A stretch of DNA of 64,000 nt from Accumulibacter sp. (GTDB taxonomy: Bacteria; Pseudomonadota; Gammaproteobacteria; Burkholderiales; Rhodocyclaceae): NCBI GenBank assembly GCA_017302455.1, contig JAFLDO010000006.1, positions 62,001 through 126,000 of the forward strand, read 5' to 3'. The position numbers were made by a program, and so were the translations under genes. The notes beneath the pieces were generated by a model. That model saw nothing but the letters and a program-made list of their open reading frames with translations, was not told the origin of the DNA and did not search any database. Position 1 is the first letter of the stretch; every line of letters begins with the position of its first letter. Shown here piece by piece: positions 45,566 to 54,088 of the stretch.

Positions 45566-46372
45566 ATGAACCAGTCTCTCCGCCCTTGCCAGATCGATCC
45601 GCTGCGCATGGATTCCCTGCTCGGCCGCGCGCGCGGCCGCTTCACGCTCGAGGCCTTGGCCGAATGTGGCTCAACCAGCACCCTGCTGGCCGAACGCGCC
45701 CGACAGGGTGCTCCAACCGGTTTGTTGCTGGTTGCCGACCAGCAGACAGCCGGACGCGGCCGACGCGGCCGCAGTTGGCTGTCCTCTCCGGAAACCGGTC
45801 TCACTTTTTCCGTGCTCTGGCGCTTCGCGGGGAAGGTTTCGCGACTCGCGGGACTATCGCTGGCTGTCGGCATCGCGGTCGCACGCGCTCTGGAGGGCAG
45901 CGGCGTGCGCGGCGTTGGCCTGAAGTGGCCGAATGACATCCTGCTCGAAGGCGACAAGCTCGGCGGCATACTGGTTGAACTGGAATCCGAGCCCGGCGTC
46001 ATGCGGGCAGTGATCGGCATCGGTCTCAACCTGCAACTACCACCGGCGGGCGAGGAAGCGTTCCTGCACCGTCCGGCAGCCTTGGCGCAGGCGCTGTCAC
46101 CCCTGCCAGATCGTCATCAGATCCTGGCGCAGGTGCTGATTGATCTGACAGAGGTTCTCGACCGCTTTGCCGAGGGCGGCTTCAGAGTGCTGCGCAGCGA
46201 ATGGCAGGCGCATCATTCCTGGCAGGATCGTCAGGTGCGCCTGGTCGATGGCAACCGCCTTGATCGCGAAGGCATCTGCCTCGGGGCTGATGAGGATGGC
46301 GCCCTGCTGCTGCGCACCTCGGCCGGGATCGAACGCTGCCTGTCCGGCGACCTGTCGCTGCGGGTGGCATGA
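45566..46372 (+). CDS. birA: Biotin-[acetyl-CoA-carboxylase] ligase (monofunctional)
   Basis: A 268-residue biotin protein ligase. The adenylate-forming GRGRRGRSW loop and the KWPNDILLEGDKLGGIL and VIGIGLNL segments are clear, and the C-terminal SH3-like domain ends near DLSLRVA. It lacks the N-terminal winged helix of E. coli BirA, so it cannot repress a biotin operon. It overlaps coaX by ATGA, a conserved betaproteobacterial pair. Its targets are the biotin carrier proteins of acetyl-CoA carboxylase and similar enzymes. Confidence 0.95.
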   Translation: MNQSLRPCQIDPLRMDSLLGRARGRFTLEALAECGSTSTLLAERARQGAPTGLLLVADQQTAGRGRRGRSWLSSPETGLTFSVLWRFAGKVSRLAGLSLAVGIAVARALEGSGVRGVGLKWPNDILLEGDKLGGILVELESEPGVMRAVIGIGLNLQLPPAGEEAFLHRPAALAQALSPLPDRHQILAQVLIDLTEVLDRFAEGGFRVLRSEWQAHHSWQDRQVRLVDGNRLDREGICLGADEDGALLLRTSAGIERCLSGDLSLRVA

Positions 46373-47088
46373 TCATCGCCATCGACGCGGGCAACAGCCG
46401 CATCAAGTGGGGTGTTCATGACGGCCGCAAATGGCTCGACAGCGGGGTGCTCGCAACTGCCGACGTCGCCTGGCTGGGAGAGGCCGCTGACGAGTGGCCG
46501 CTGCCGGCACGCGTCGTGGTCTGCAACGTCGCGGGTAGCGACGTTTCGACGAGCATCTCGACGCTCCTCGCCAGGCGTCAGGTCAAGGTCTCGTTCCTGC
46601 ACGCAAGTGCCGAAGCCTGTGGCGTTCGAAGTAGCTACGAACTGCCGGGGCAACTTGGTGCCGACCGCTGGGCGGCGCTGATCGGCGCTCGCACCCTCCT
46701 CGACAGCGCGTGCCTGGTAGTCTGCGCCGGAACCGCGACCACCGTGGATCTGCTCGATGCGACAGGGTTGTTTCGCGGTGGTCTGATCCTGCCCGGTTTC
46801 GACCTGATGCGTGCGGCGCTGGCGCGCAACACCGCACAGTTGCCGCTTGCCGACGGCGTTTTTCGTGCCGAGCCGCGCAACACGATGGATGCCATCGTCA
46901 GCGGCTGCCTGCAGGCCCAACTGGGGGCGGTCGACCGGATGTTTTCTTCCATCGCAGCCGAGCCAGGTGCCCGCTGCCTGCTCACCGGTGGAGCGGCCGA
47001 GCGACTTGCGGCGCACTTGAACATCCCCTTCCAGTTGGCGGACAATTTGATCCTAAGCGGCTTGGTACGCTATGCGGACTCGCTTTGA
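46369..47088 (+). CDS. coaX: Type III pantothenate kinase
   Basis: A 239-residue ASKHA-fold kinase for the first step of CoA synthesis. MIIAIDAGNSRIKWGVHDG holds the phosphate loop with the DxGNS motif, GADRWAALIGA the pantothenate-binding segment and VVCAGTATTVDLLD the second phosphate loop. CoaX is insensitive to acetyl-CoA feedback and to pantothenamide analogues in known cases. It is coupled to birA through ATGA and precedes DUF350 by 36 bp. Confidence 0.95.
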   Translation: MIIAIDAGNSRIKWGVHDGRKWLDSGVLATADVAWLGEAADEWPLPARVVVCNVAGSDVSTSISTLLARRQVKVSFLHASAEACGVRSSYELPGQLGADRWAALIGARTLLDSACLVVCAGTATTVDLLDATGLFRGGLILPGFDLMRAALARNTAQLPLADGVFRAEPRNTMDAIVSGCLQAQLGAVDRMFSSIAAEPGARCLLTGGAAERLAAHLNIPFQLADNLILSGLVRYADSL

Positions 47089-47124
47089 ACCGCTGTCCAA
47101 CCGCCGGCAAACAGGAGAATTCTC

Positions 47125-47529
47125 ATGCCCAGCCACCTGTTGACGATGCTACCCGCCTTTCTGGCCTATTTCGCCGTGGCGATCGTCCTGCTCGCGCTTT
47201 TCCTCCTGGTCTACCTCAATGTCACCCCCTATCATGAGGTAGCCCTGATACGGGCAGGCAACAGTGCTGCTGCAGTCAGCCTGTCAGGTGCGCTGCTGGG
47301 TTTCGCCATGCCGGTTGCCAATGTGATTGCCCATAGCGACACCCTGATCGATCTCGCTGCCTGGGGGGTGATCGCCGGCGTCATCCAGATTCTGGCTTAC
47401 CTGGTGACCCGCTTCACGTTGCCACAACTGACCCAGGATATCCCGTCGGGCCGGATTGCACCGGCGATCTTTCTGGCCGTCGTTTCGCTCACTGTCGGCC
47501 TGATCAACGCTGCCTGCATGACTTACTGA
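47125..47529 (+). CDS. DUF350 inner membrane protein (YjfL/UPF0719-like)
   Basis: A 134-residue membrane protein with four likely transmembrane segments (about residues 8-30, 47-68, 80-95 and 110-130). Small residues recur, as in GALLGFAMPVANV, and charged residues sit in loops. A GGAG-type site precedes the start. DUF350 proteins often neighbour SPFH/SHOCT and DUF4178 proteins, as here, suggesting a shared membrane function. Function is unknown. It begins a four-gene run through 50712. Confidence 0.85.
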   Translation: MPSHLLTMLPAFLAYFAVAIVLLALFLLVYLNVTPYHEVALIRAGNSAAAVSLSGALLGFAMPVANVIAHSDTLIDLAAWGVIAGVIQILAYLVTRFTLPQLTQDIPSGRIAPAIFLAVVSLTVGLINAACMTY

Positions 47530-47595
47530 GTACCCATCCTCCGGCACCGGTCAGGTCCGGCGCCGGTCGCCAACGCTTGCTTTCAGGAGATCGCC

Positions 47596-48606
47596 ATGGC
47601 CCTAATGGACTTCATCAAGAAACAGTTTATCGATGTCATTCAGTGGACTGAAGAAGGCGACGGTATGCTTGCCATGCGCTATCCGATGCGGGACTTCGAG
47701 ATCCAGTATGGTGCGCAGCTGACGGTGCGGGAATCGCAAATGGCGGTCTTCGTCGATGAAGGTCAGATCGCCGACGTCTTCGGTCCCGGACTGTACACGC
47801 TGACGACCCGGACACTGCCCCTGCTGACAAACCTCAAGAACTGGGACAAACTCTTCCAGTCCCCCTTCAAGTCGGACGTCTATTTCTTTTCGACCCGACT
47901 GCAGCTCGACTGCAAGTGGGGAACGCCAAATCCCATCACTATTCGCGACAAGGACTTCGGCATGGTCCGCATGCGGGCCTTCGGCATCTACTCGTACAAG
48001 CTCACCGATGCCCGCCGGTTCCACAGCGAGATTTCAGGTACGCGCGAGCAATACACGGTTGCCGACCTCGACGGCCAGCTGCGGAACCTGGTCATCAGCT
48101 CGATGACCGACCTCTTCGGTGAATCAGGCGTCCCGTTCATCGACATGGCCGCCAACCAGGACGAACTCGGCAAGGCACTCAAGGGCAAGCTGGAACCGGT
48201 GTTCGACCGCTATGGCCTGGCGCTCGACAGCTTCGTCGTGCAGAACGTCTCGCTGCCGGAAGAACTGCAGAAGATCCTCGACACCCGCATCGGCATGAAC
48301 ATGATCGGTGACCTTGGGCGCTACACGCAGTACCAGGTGGCCACCAGTATTCCGCTGGCAGCGCAGAATGAAGGCGGGATTGCCGGCATCGGTGCTGGCC
48401 TCGGCGCCGGCATGGGCATCGGCCAGGCCATGACCGCGGCGATGGCGCAGACCACGCCGGCGGCGGCGGCACCGATGGCCGCGCCCGCCGCTGCCGATGA
48501 GGTCGTGGCGACGCTGGAGAAGCTGCACGCTCTCGTCGCCAAGGGCATCCTGTCGCAGGCCGAATTCGACGCCAAGAAAGCCGACTTGCTGGGCAAGCTG
48601 GTTTGA
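47596..48606 (+). CDS. SPFH-domain protein with SHOCT tail (YdjI-like)
   Basis: A 336-residue protein. The first 200 residues resemble the SPFH (band 7) fold of the YdjI type, with LMDFIKKQFIDVIQW at the start, VFVDEGQIADVFGPGLYTL and LDSFVVQNVSLPEELQKILD. After a Gly/Ala-rich stretch (about 250-295) the end is a SHOCT motif, LEKLHALVAKGILSQAEFDAKK. Some relatives are annotated as virion core proteins, which is misleading. There is no clear signal peptide, so membrane association would be peripheral. The role is unknown. Confidence 0.87.
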   Translation: MALMDFIKKQFIDVIQWTEEGDGMLAMRYPMRDFEIQYGAQLTVRESQMAVFVDEGQIADVFGPGLYTLTTRTLPLLTNLKNWDKLFQSPFKSDVYFFSTRLQLDCKWGTPNPITIRDKDFGMVRMRAFGIYSYKLTDARRFHSEISGTREQYTVADLDGQLRNLVISSMTDLFGESGVPFIDMAANQDELGKALKGKLEPVFDRYGLALDSFVVQNVSLPEELQKILDTRIGMNMIGDLGRYTQYQVATSIPLAAQNEGGIAGIGAGLGAGMGIGQAMTAAMAQTTPAAAAPMAAPAAADEVVATLEKLHALVAKGILSQAEFDAKKADLLGKLV

Positions 48607-48644
48607 TCGCCCGCTAGCCCATCCTTTCAGCAAGCTTCCTCCAG

Positions 48645-50564
48645 GTGAAGCGAGCCAGTTGCCCATCCTGCGGTGCGCCGGTCACCTTCCGGTCGGTGAC
48701 CTCGATCTATGTCGTCTGCGAATTCTGTCGGAGCACGCTGCTGCGCAGTGGCGAAGACCTGCAGAACCTCGGTCGCATGGCCGAACTGCTGGAAGACAGA
48801 TCGCTGATCCAGATCGGTAGCGAGGGCTGCTACCGCAACCGGCACTTCCTGGTCATCGGCCGCATCCAGTTGAGATACGAAGCCGGCATCTGGAACGAGT
48901 GGCACATTCTGTTCGACGATGCGCGGACCGCGTGGCTTGCCGAAGCGGGCGGCGAGCTAGTGGTCAGTGCGCAGGTGGCGGTCAGCGACCCGCTGCCAGC
49001 ATTCGAGACACTGCAACCCGAGATGTCGGTCAGCCTCGACGGCCGCGTTTTCACGGTCACCAATCTCGCAACGGCCCGCTGCATCTCTGGCCAGGGGGAG
49101 CTGCCGTTCAGGGTCGCCGCAGGCTACGACGTGAATACCGCCGACCTGCGCGGCAACGATCGCTTCCTGACGCTTGACTACAGTGAAACACCGCCTCTGG
49201 TCTTCGTCGGCCAGGCGGTCGCGTTTTCCGATCTGAAGCTGGAAAAGCTGAAGGAACTTGGTGAACCGGCTGCCGGCGGTGCGCCACAGGTCGGCGCGCG
49301 CGCCTTCAATTGTCCGCATTGCGCGGCGCCGTTGAAGATTCATTCTGCCGCCATCGAGAGCGTCGCCTGCGATGGTTGCGGCTCGATCATCGGCGTCGAG
49401 AATGAGAATGTCAAACTGCTGGCCAGGGCAGCGCAGGCGCTGCGCGAAGTGCCGTGGCTACCCCTCGGCAGCCACGGCACGCTGCATGGCATCGACTGGG
49501 AAGTGATCGGCTTCATGCGCCGCAGCACCACTTCGGAGGGCACGCAGTACCCGTGGTCGGAATACCTGTTGTTCAACGTGCAGCAGGGTTTTGCCTGGCT
49601 GATTGAATATCAGGGACACTGGAACTTCGCGCGCACACTGTCCAGTCCACCGCCGGTCAGCCGCGGGCAGGCGAAGTTCAAACGCGACGGTCAAGAGTTC
49701 AAGCTCTTCAACACGGGCAAGGCGGAAGTGACTTACGTCGTCGGCGAGTTCTACTGGCGCGTGGTCGTCGGTGAGACTTGTGCGGTCGACGACTACGTCT
49801 GCCCGCCCCTGATGCTGTCACGCGAAGTAACCGACAAGGAAGCAGGCTGGTCGCAGGCCGAGTACCTTGAACCTGCGGAGCTTTGCGCCGCGTTCAGGAT
49901 CCAGGCGCCGCCACCGAAGCGAATCGGGGTCTATGCCAACCAGCCCAATCCGCTGGCTGAGAGGCATCGCCGTGTCTGCCGCCTGTTCTGGCAGTTGGCA
50001 TTGGCGGCGACCGTCGTGCAACTGGCCTTTGCCTTCCTTTTTGCGTCGCAACTGGTGCTCAGGCAGCGGCTCGTTCTCTCGCCACTGAATGATGAGGCCA
50101 CTCTGACCAGTCAGGAGTTCGTCCTCAACAGCCGCGCGCGGGCGCTGCTGGTTCGCCATGGGACAAGTCTGGTCAATAACTGGGTGTCGCTCAGCACGAC
50201 ACTGGTCGAGAAAACCACCGGTGAGTCCTACCTTGGCGTTCAGGAAATCAGCCATTACAAAGGCATCGACGAGGGCGAGAGCTGGTCGGAAGGATCGCCC
50301 TCTGAAGAGATGGTCTTCAAGGCGGTACCGCCAGGCAACTACTACCTCGTCATCGAGTACGAACTCGGGACGGACAATGCGGAAGCCGTTGTGGACACGC
50401 TTGAGGTGGTGCGCAACCCGACGGGCTGGTCAAACTTCCTGCTGCTGTTGATTTTCCTGGCGGTCTTCCCGCTGGTCTCGCGTTGGCGGAGGAATGCCTT
50501 CGAAGCACGGCGCTGGAGCGAGAGCGATCTCGGCGGCGGCCAGGACGACGGAGAGGCGGACTGA
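48645..50564 (+). CDS. DUF4178 zinc-ribbon membrane protein
   Basis: A 639-residue protein starting with GTG. Cys6, Cys9, Cys25 and Cys28 form a first zinc ribbon, and CPHC with CDGCGS near residues 221-247 form a second. Each is followed by a DUF4178 repeat (for example RNRHFLVIGRIQLRYEAGIW and HGTLHGIDWEVIGFMRR). Two transmembrane segments lie near residues 446-472 and 593-612, framing a region of beta structure that probably faces the periplasm. A short acidic tail ends it. It follows the SPFH gene by 38 bp. Function is unknown; DUF4178 proteins often occur beside DUF350. Confidence 0.82.
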   Translation: MKRASCPSCGAPVTFRSVTSIYVVCEFCRSTLLRSGEDLQNLGRMAELLEDRSLIQIGSEGCYRNRHFLVIGRIQLRYEAGIWNEWHILFDDARTAWLAEAGGELVVSAQVAVSDPLPAFETLQPEMSVSLDGRVFTVTNLATARCISGQGELPFRVAAGYDVNTADLRGNDRFLTLDYSETPPLVFVGQAVAFSDLKLEKLKELGEPAAGGAPQVGARAFNCPHCAAPLKIHSAAIESVACDGCGSIIGVENENVKLLARAAQALREVPWLPLGSHGTLHGIDWEVIGFMRRSTTSEGTQYPWSEYLLFNVQQGFAWLIEYQGHWNFARTLSSPPPVSRGQAKFKRDGQEFKLFNTGKAEVTYVVGEFYWRVVVGETCAVDDYVCPPLMLSREVTDKEAGWSQAEYLEPAELCAAFRIQAPPPKRIGVYANQPNPLAERHRRVCRLFWQLALAATVVQLAFAFLFASQLVLRQRLVLSPLNDEATLTSQEFVLNSRARALLVRHGTSLVNNWVSLSTTLVEKTTGESYLGVQEISHYKGIDEGESWSEGSPSEEMVFKAVPPGNYYLVIEYELGTDNAEAVVDTLEVVRNPTGWSNFLLLLIFLAVFPLVSRWRRNAFEARRWSESDLGGGQDDGEAD

Positions 50565-50565
50565 G

Positions 50566-50712
50566 ATGATCAAGGCGAACTGGATCGCCGGCCTGCTTGC
50601 GCTGGCGGTTTTCGTCAACGCCCAGTATCAGGGCTGGAGTCTCTTTGAACACGCGGCCAGCGCCCAGGCCTCCCGCGTTGCCGGAAGTGGCGGTCGCACC
50701 TTCCACAAGTAG
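50566..50712 (+). CDS. Small membrane protein of the DUF350/DUF4178 cluster
   Basis: A 48-residue protein starting one base after the DUF4178 stop. It begins MIKANWIAGLLALAVFVNA, one hydrophobic segment of about 17 residues, and ends with a Ser/Gly/His-rich tail. A GAGG-type site overlaps the preceding gene. Its position and coupling suggest a partner subunit; no family assignment is possible from sequence alone. Confidence 0.6.
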   Translation: MIKANWIAGLLALAVFVNAQYQGWSLFEHAASAQASRVAGSGGRTFHK

Positions 50713-50839
50713 TGACAAGGCGTTCTCACGGTCATTGCGCTGAAAACGCAGCCGAAGGTGGTACGATCGTGGACACGCAGGGAGATGAACCCGCCGGTTG
50801 CGGCCATGCCGCGGAAACATTGAACAAGGAGAATGACCC

Positions 50840-51253
50840 ATGTCCCTTTTGCTCAAGCGAATGTCAATCCTCGCCGCCATTGGCGGCCTGCTCGCAGTAA
50901 GCGGCTGCGACTCCAACTCGTACTACGGTGACAATTCCTACGGCGATCGCTCCTACGATGGCTACCGTTCATCCAGTCGCGATTCGGCTTATGATCGGGG
51001 ATATCGCGACGGCGAGCGCTCAAGCGTCAGCCAGCACGATAGATCGCGAGACTACGAAAATGGCTATGAGCGTGGCCAGCGTGAAGCCAGGCGGGAGGCG
51101 AGGGAACGTGAGCGAAACCGCGATCGTGACCGCGACGAGTATCGCCAGTCCCGAGAGCAGCGGCCGCCGAGAGTGTACCCCTCGCCCGGTGATTACCGCC
51201 AACCGGGTGAGCCCAAGCCCGCCCCGGGAACATTTGGCATAAACGACGGGTGA
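50840..51253 (+). CDS. Low-complexity Arg/Tyr-rich lipoprotein
   Basis: A 137-residue protein with a lipobox (LAVSGC, Cys23) after a short hydrophobic stretch, so it should be lipid-anchored. The mature part has Tyr/Ser/Asp-rich and Arg/Glu/Asp-rich segments (for example RGYRDGERSS and REARERERNRDRDRD), then a Pro-rich tail. AAGGAG lies before the start. It resembles nothing I can name and is probably disordered, perhaps binding acidic polymers or RNA-like ligands at the envelope. It is tail-to-tail with the next gene. Confidence 0.72.
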   Translation: MSLLLKRMSILAAIGGLLAVSGCDSNSYYGDNSYGDRSYDGYRSSSRDSAYDRGYRDGERSSVSQHDRSRDYENGYERGQREARREARERERNRDRDRDEYRQSREQRPPRVYPSPGDYRQPGEPKPAPGTFGINDG

Positions 51254-51269
51254 GCGCAGCCAGCACCCA

Positions 51270-52397
51270 TCACGACGCCTTCCTGACGACCAGGCTGCCA
51301 ATCGAATAGCCGGCACCAAAGGAACAGATCACGCCGAGATCACCGGCTGCGAGGTCTGCGCTGTGGCGATGGAAGGCGATGATCGAGCCGGCCGACGCCG
51401 TGTTGGCAAACTCATCTAGAATCACCGGCGCTTCATCGGCAGTGGCTTCACGGCCGAGCAGGCGACGACCGATCAGCTGGTTCATCGCCAGGTTGGCCTG
51501 ATGCAGCCAGAAACGCCGGACCTGCACCGGGGTCAGATCGAGGCTGGCGAGATGTCTGGTGATATGCTCGGCAGCCATCGGACACACTTCCTTGAATACG
51601 CGACGGCCTTCCTGGACAAACAACTGATCACGGTCAGTCGGGTCGCGGTCTTCACAGCGGGAGAGAAAGCCGGCGTTGTTGCGGATGTTGTTAGAAAAAC
51701 TGGTTGCCAGCTTGCTCCCAAGCACTTCCCAGGCATTGTGTGAAAGTGCCGTTTCCAGCCTCTCGACGACGAGCGCCGTGCACACGTCGCCAAAAATGAA
51801 GTGGCAGTCGCGATCCTGCCAGGCGAGATGCGCCGAGCAGATTTCCGGGTTGACCACCAGCACCGTGCGCGCCGTATCGCAGCGCACCGCATTGACGGCC
51901 AGTTCGAGCGCAAAGGTGGCCGACGAGCAGGCGACATTCATGTCGAAACCATAGCCTTGGCTAATCCCCAGCGCTCGCTGGATCTCGATGGCCATCGCCG
52001 GGTAGGGGCGTTGCATGTTGGAAGCGGCACAGATCACCGCATCCACGTCACTCGCCGCCCTGCCGGCAGCGGCCAGCGCCTCGCCGCCTGCAGCAACCGC
52101 CATCTCGGCCTGTAGCGACAGTTGCTCATTGGTCCGCGGCGTGAACTTCGGACGCAGGCGTTGCGGATCAATGACCCCGGCCTTGTCCATCACGTATCGG
52201 CGGGTGATGCCGGAAGCCTTTTCAATGAACTCGACACTCGATCCCTCGAGCGCGGCGATCTCGCCGGCTGCGATGCTTGTCGCGTTGGCTTCGTTGAACT
52301 GGCCGACGAAGGCATTGTAGGAGGCCACCAGTTCTTCGTTGCTGATGATGTGCGGGGCGGTGAAGAGGCCGCTGGCACTGATCACGACGCGATTCAT
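51270..52397 (-). CDS. 3-oxoacyl-ACP synthase III-like protein (FabH family)
   Basis: A 375-residue thiolase-fold enzyme. The catalytic triad is visible as Cys157 in NVACSSATFAL, His299 in WLHQANLAMN and Asn332 in FANTASAGS. It is longer than FabH (about 317 residues), with extra N-terminal and central segments, like the variant annotated as beta-ketoacyl-ACP synthase III in many Proteobacteria. It may start fatty acid or specialised lipid chains; whether it is the main FabH cannot be decided. It runs opposite to the lipoprotein and is followed upstream by ubiB. Confidence 0.87.
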   Translation of the reverse strand: MNRVVISASGLFTAPHIISNEELVASYNAFVGQFNEANATSIAAGEIAALEGSSVEFIEKASGITRRYVMDKAGVIDPQRLRPKFTPRTNEQLSLQAEMAVAAGGEALAAAGRAASDVDAVICAASNMQRPYPAMAIEIQRALGISQGYGFDMNVACSSATFALELAVNAVRCDTARTVLVVNPEICSAHLAWQDRDCHFIFGDVCTALVVERLETALSHNAWEVLGSKLATSFSNNIRNNAGFLSRCEDRDPTDRDQLFVQEGRRVFKEVCPMAAEHITRHLASLDLTPVQVRRFWLHQANLAMNQLIGRRLLGREATADEAPVILDEFANTASAGSIIAFHRHSADLAAGDLGVICSFGAGYSIGSLVVRKAS

Positions 52398-52416
52398 GCA
52401 GATTCTCCGGTAGTTT

Positions 52417-53976
52417 TCATAGATACTGGCTGGCCAGCAGTGCGGCGAGCAGCAGCGCGATGACCCCCAGCAAGCGCCGCTGCTGACGTTGCGTGCGCGC
52501 GAGCTCGGCCAGCAACGGCGCGAGATCCGGCGCTTTCGGTTGCGCCAGTGCCTGATAGACTAGTCGCGGCAGCTGCGGCAAGGTGCGCGCCCAGTAGGGC
52601 GCTTCCTGCTGCACACCGCGGTGGAAAGCACGGCGACCGAGTTGCTCACTCATCCAGCGCTCGAGGAAAGGTTTTGCCGTCTTCCACAGGTCGAGATTGG
52701 GGTCAAGCTGCCGACCAAGACCCTCGATGTTGAGCAGGGTCTTCTGCAGCATCACCAATTGCGGCTGGATCTCGACGTTGAACCGCCGCGACGTCTGGAA
52801 CAGGCGCAGCAAGACACGGCCGAAGGAGATTTCGTGCAGTGGTCGGTCGAAAATCGGTTCGCAGACGGCGCGGATGGCGGCCTCGAACTCATCGGCACGA
52901 GTGTCGGGCGGCGCCCAACCAGCTTCGATGTGAGCCGTCGCCACCCGCTTGTAGTCGCGCTGGAAGAAGGCCAGGAAGTTCTGCGCCAGGTAGTTCTTGT
53001 CGTTGTCCGTCAATGTCCCGACGATGCCGAAGTCAAGCGCAATATAGCTGCCGTGATGGGCTGGATCAGTGGCGATGAAGATGTTGCCGGGGTGCATGTC
53101 GGCGTGGAAGAAACCATCACGAAAGACCTGCGTGAAAAAGATCTCGACACCTGCCCGCGACAACGCCGGCAGATCGATGCCGGCCGCGACCAGCGCTTCC
53201 GTCTGACTGATCGGAATGCCACGCATACGCTCCATGACCATGACCGTCGTCGTGCACTGATCCCAATACACTTCAGGTACCTGAAGCAGCGTCGAACCGC
53301 TGAAATTGCGTCGCAACTGCGAGCAGTTGGCGGCTTCGCGCATCAGATCAAGTTCGTCGTAGAGATACTTGGCGAACTCGCCGACCACCTCGCGCGGCTT
53401 GAGCCGCTTGCCATCCGACCAGACCTTCTCCAGCAGGCTGGCCAACGTATCAAGGAGGGCCAGATCGTTGGCGATCACGTCGTGCATTTCGGGGCGCAGC
53501 ACCTTGACCGCCACTTCGTGGCCACCGTCTTCCGGCCGCAGGCGAGCGAAATGGACCTGAGCAATCGAGGCACTGGCAACCGGCGTCGCGTCGAACTCGG
53601 CAAACACTTCACTGGCGGGCCTGCCATAGGCCGTCTCGATCTGCCTCAGCGCGAGTTCGGATGAAAACGGCGGCACGCGATCCTGCAGCTTGGCCAACTC
53701 GTCCGCGATGTCGGTGCGCAGAAGATCACGCCGGGTGGACAGCACCTGGCCGAACTTGACGAAGATCGGTCCCAGCGATTCCAGTGCCTGGCGCAGGCGA
53801 ACCGCCGACGGGGTGTCAAAGCGTCGCCAGAAGTGAAAAGCCCGCGACAACGCCGCCAGGCGACCGCTTGGCTCGTGCTCGAGAATCATTTCGTCGAGGC
53901 CGTAGCGGCTCGCAATACTCAGGATTTTGGCGAGGCGAAAAAGTCGCACGGCGGATGGCAGGATGATGGTCGGCAA
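52417..53976 (-). CDS. ubiB: UbiB, ABC1-type kinase-like protein of ubiquinone synthesis
   Basis: A 519-residue protein with the UbiB/ADCK fold. The KxGQ motif region [31 protein letters not shown], the [14 protein letters not shown] segment and the [14 protein letters not shown] loop with the His and Asp of the kinase-like site are present. A C-terminal hydrophobic tail ([18 protein letters not shown]) anchors it to the membrane. UbiB supports ubiquinone biosynthesis, probably by ATP-dependent extraction of intermediates. It lies divergently before argS. Confidence 0.93.
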   Translation of the reverse strand: MPTIILPSAVRLFRLAKILSIASRYGLDEMILEHEPSGRLAALSRAFHFWRRFDTPSAVRLRQALESLGPIFVKFGQVLSTRRDLLRTDIADELAKLQDRVPPFSSELALRQIETAYGRPASEVFAEFDATPVASASIAQVHFARLRPEDGGHEVAVKVLRPEMHDVIANDLALLDTLASLLEKVWSDGKRLKPREVVGEFAKYLYDELDLMREAANCSQLRRNFSGSTLLQVPEVYWDQCTTTVMVMERMRGIPISQTEALVAAGIDLPALSRAGVEIFFTQVFRDGFFHADMHPGNIFIATDPAHHGSYIALDFGIVGTLTDNDKNYLAQNFLAFFQRDYKRVATAHIEAGWAPPDTRADEFEAAIRAVCEPIFDRPLHEISFGRVLLRLFQTSRRFNVEIQPQLVMLQKTLLNIEGLGRQLDPNLDLWKTAKPFLERWMSEQLGRRAFHRGVQQEAPYWARTLPQLPRLVYQALAQPKAPDLAPLLAELARTQRQQRRLLGVIALLLAALLASQYL

Positions 53977-54088
53977 AGAAGCGAGTTTACACAGAAACGC
54001 CCTTCATCGCTCCGCATCGTTCGCCCGACCTGTGATCGGGCATCGTATAATCGACCGCTTGACCCCATTCTCCAGCAGAAACATCGCG

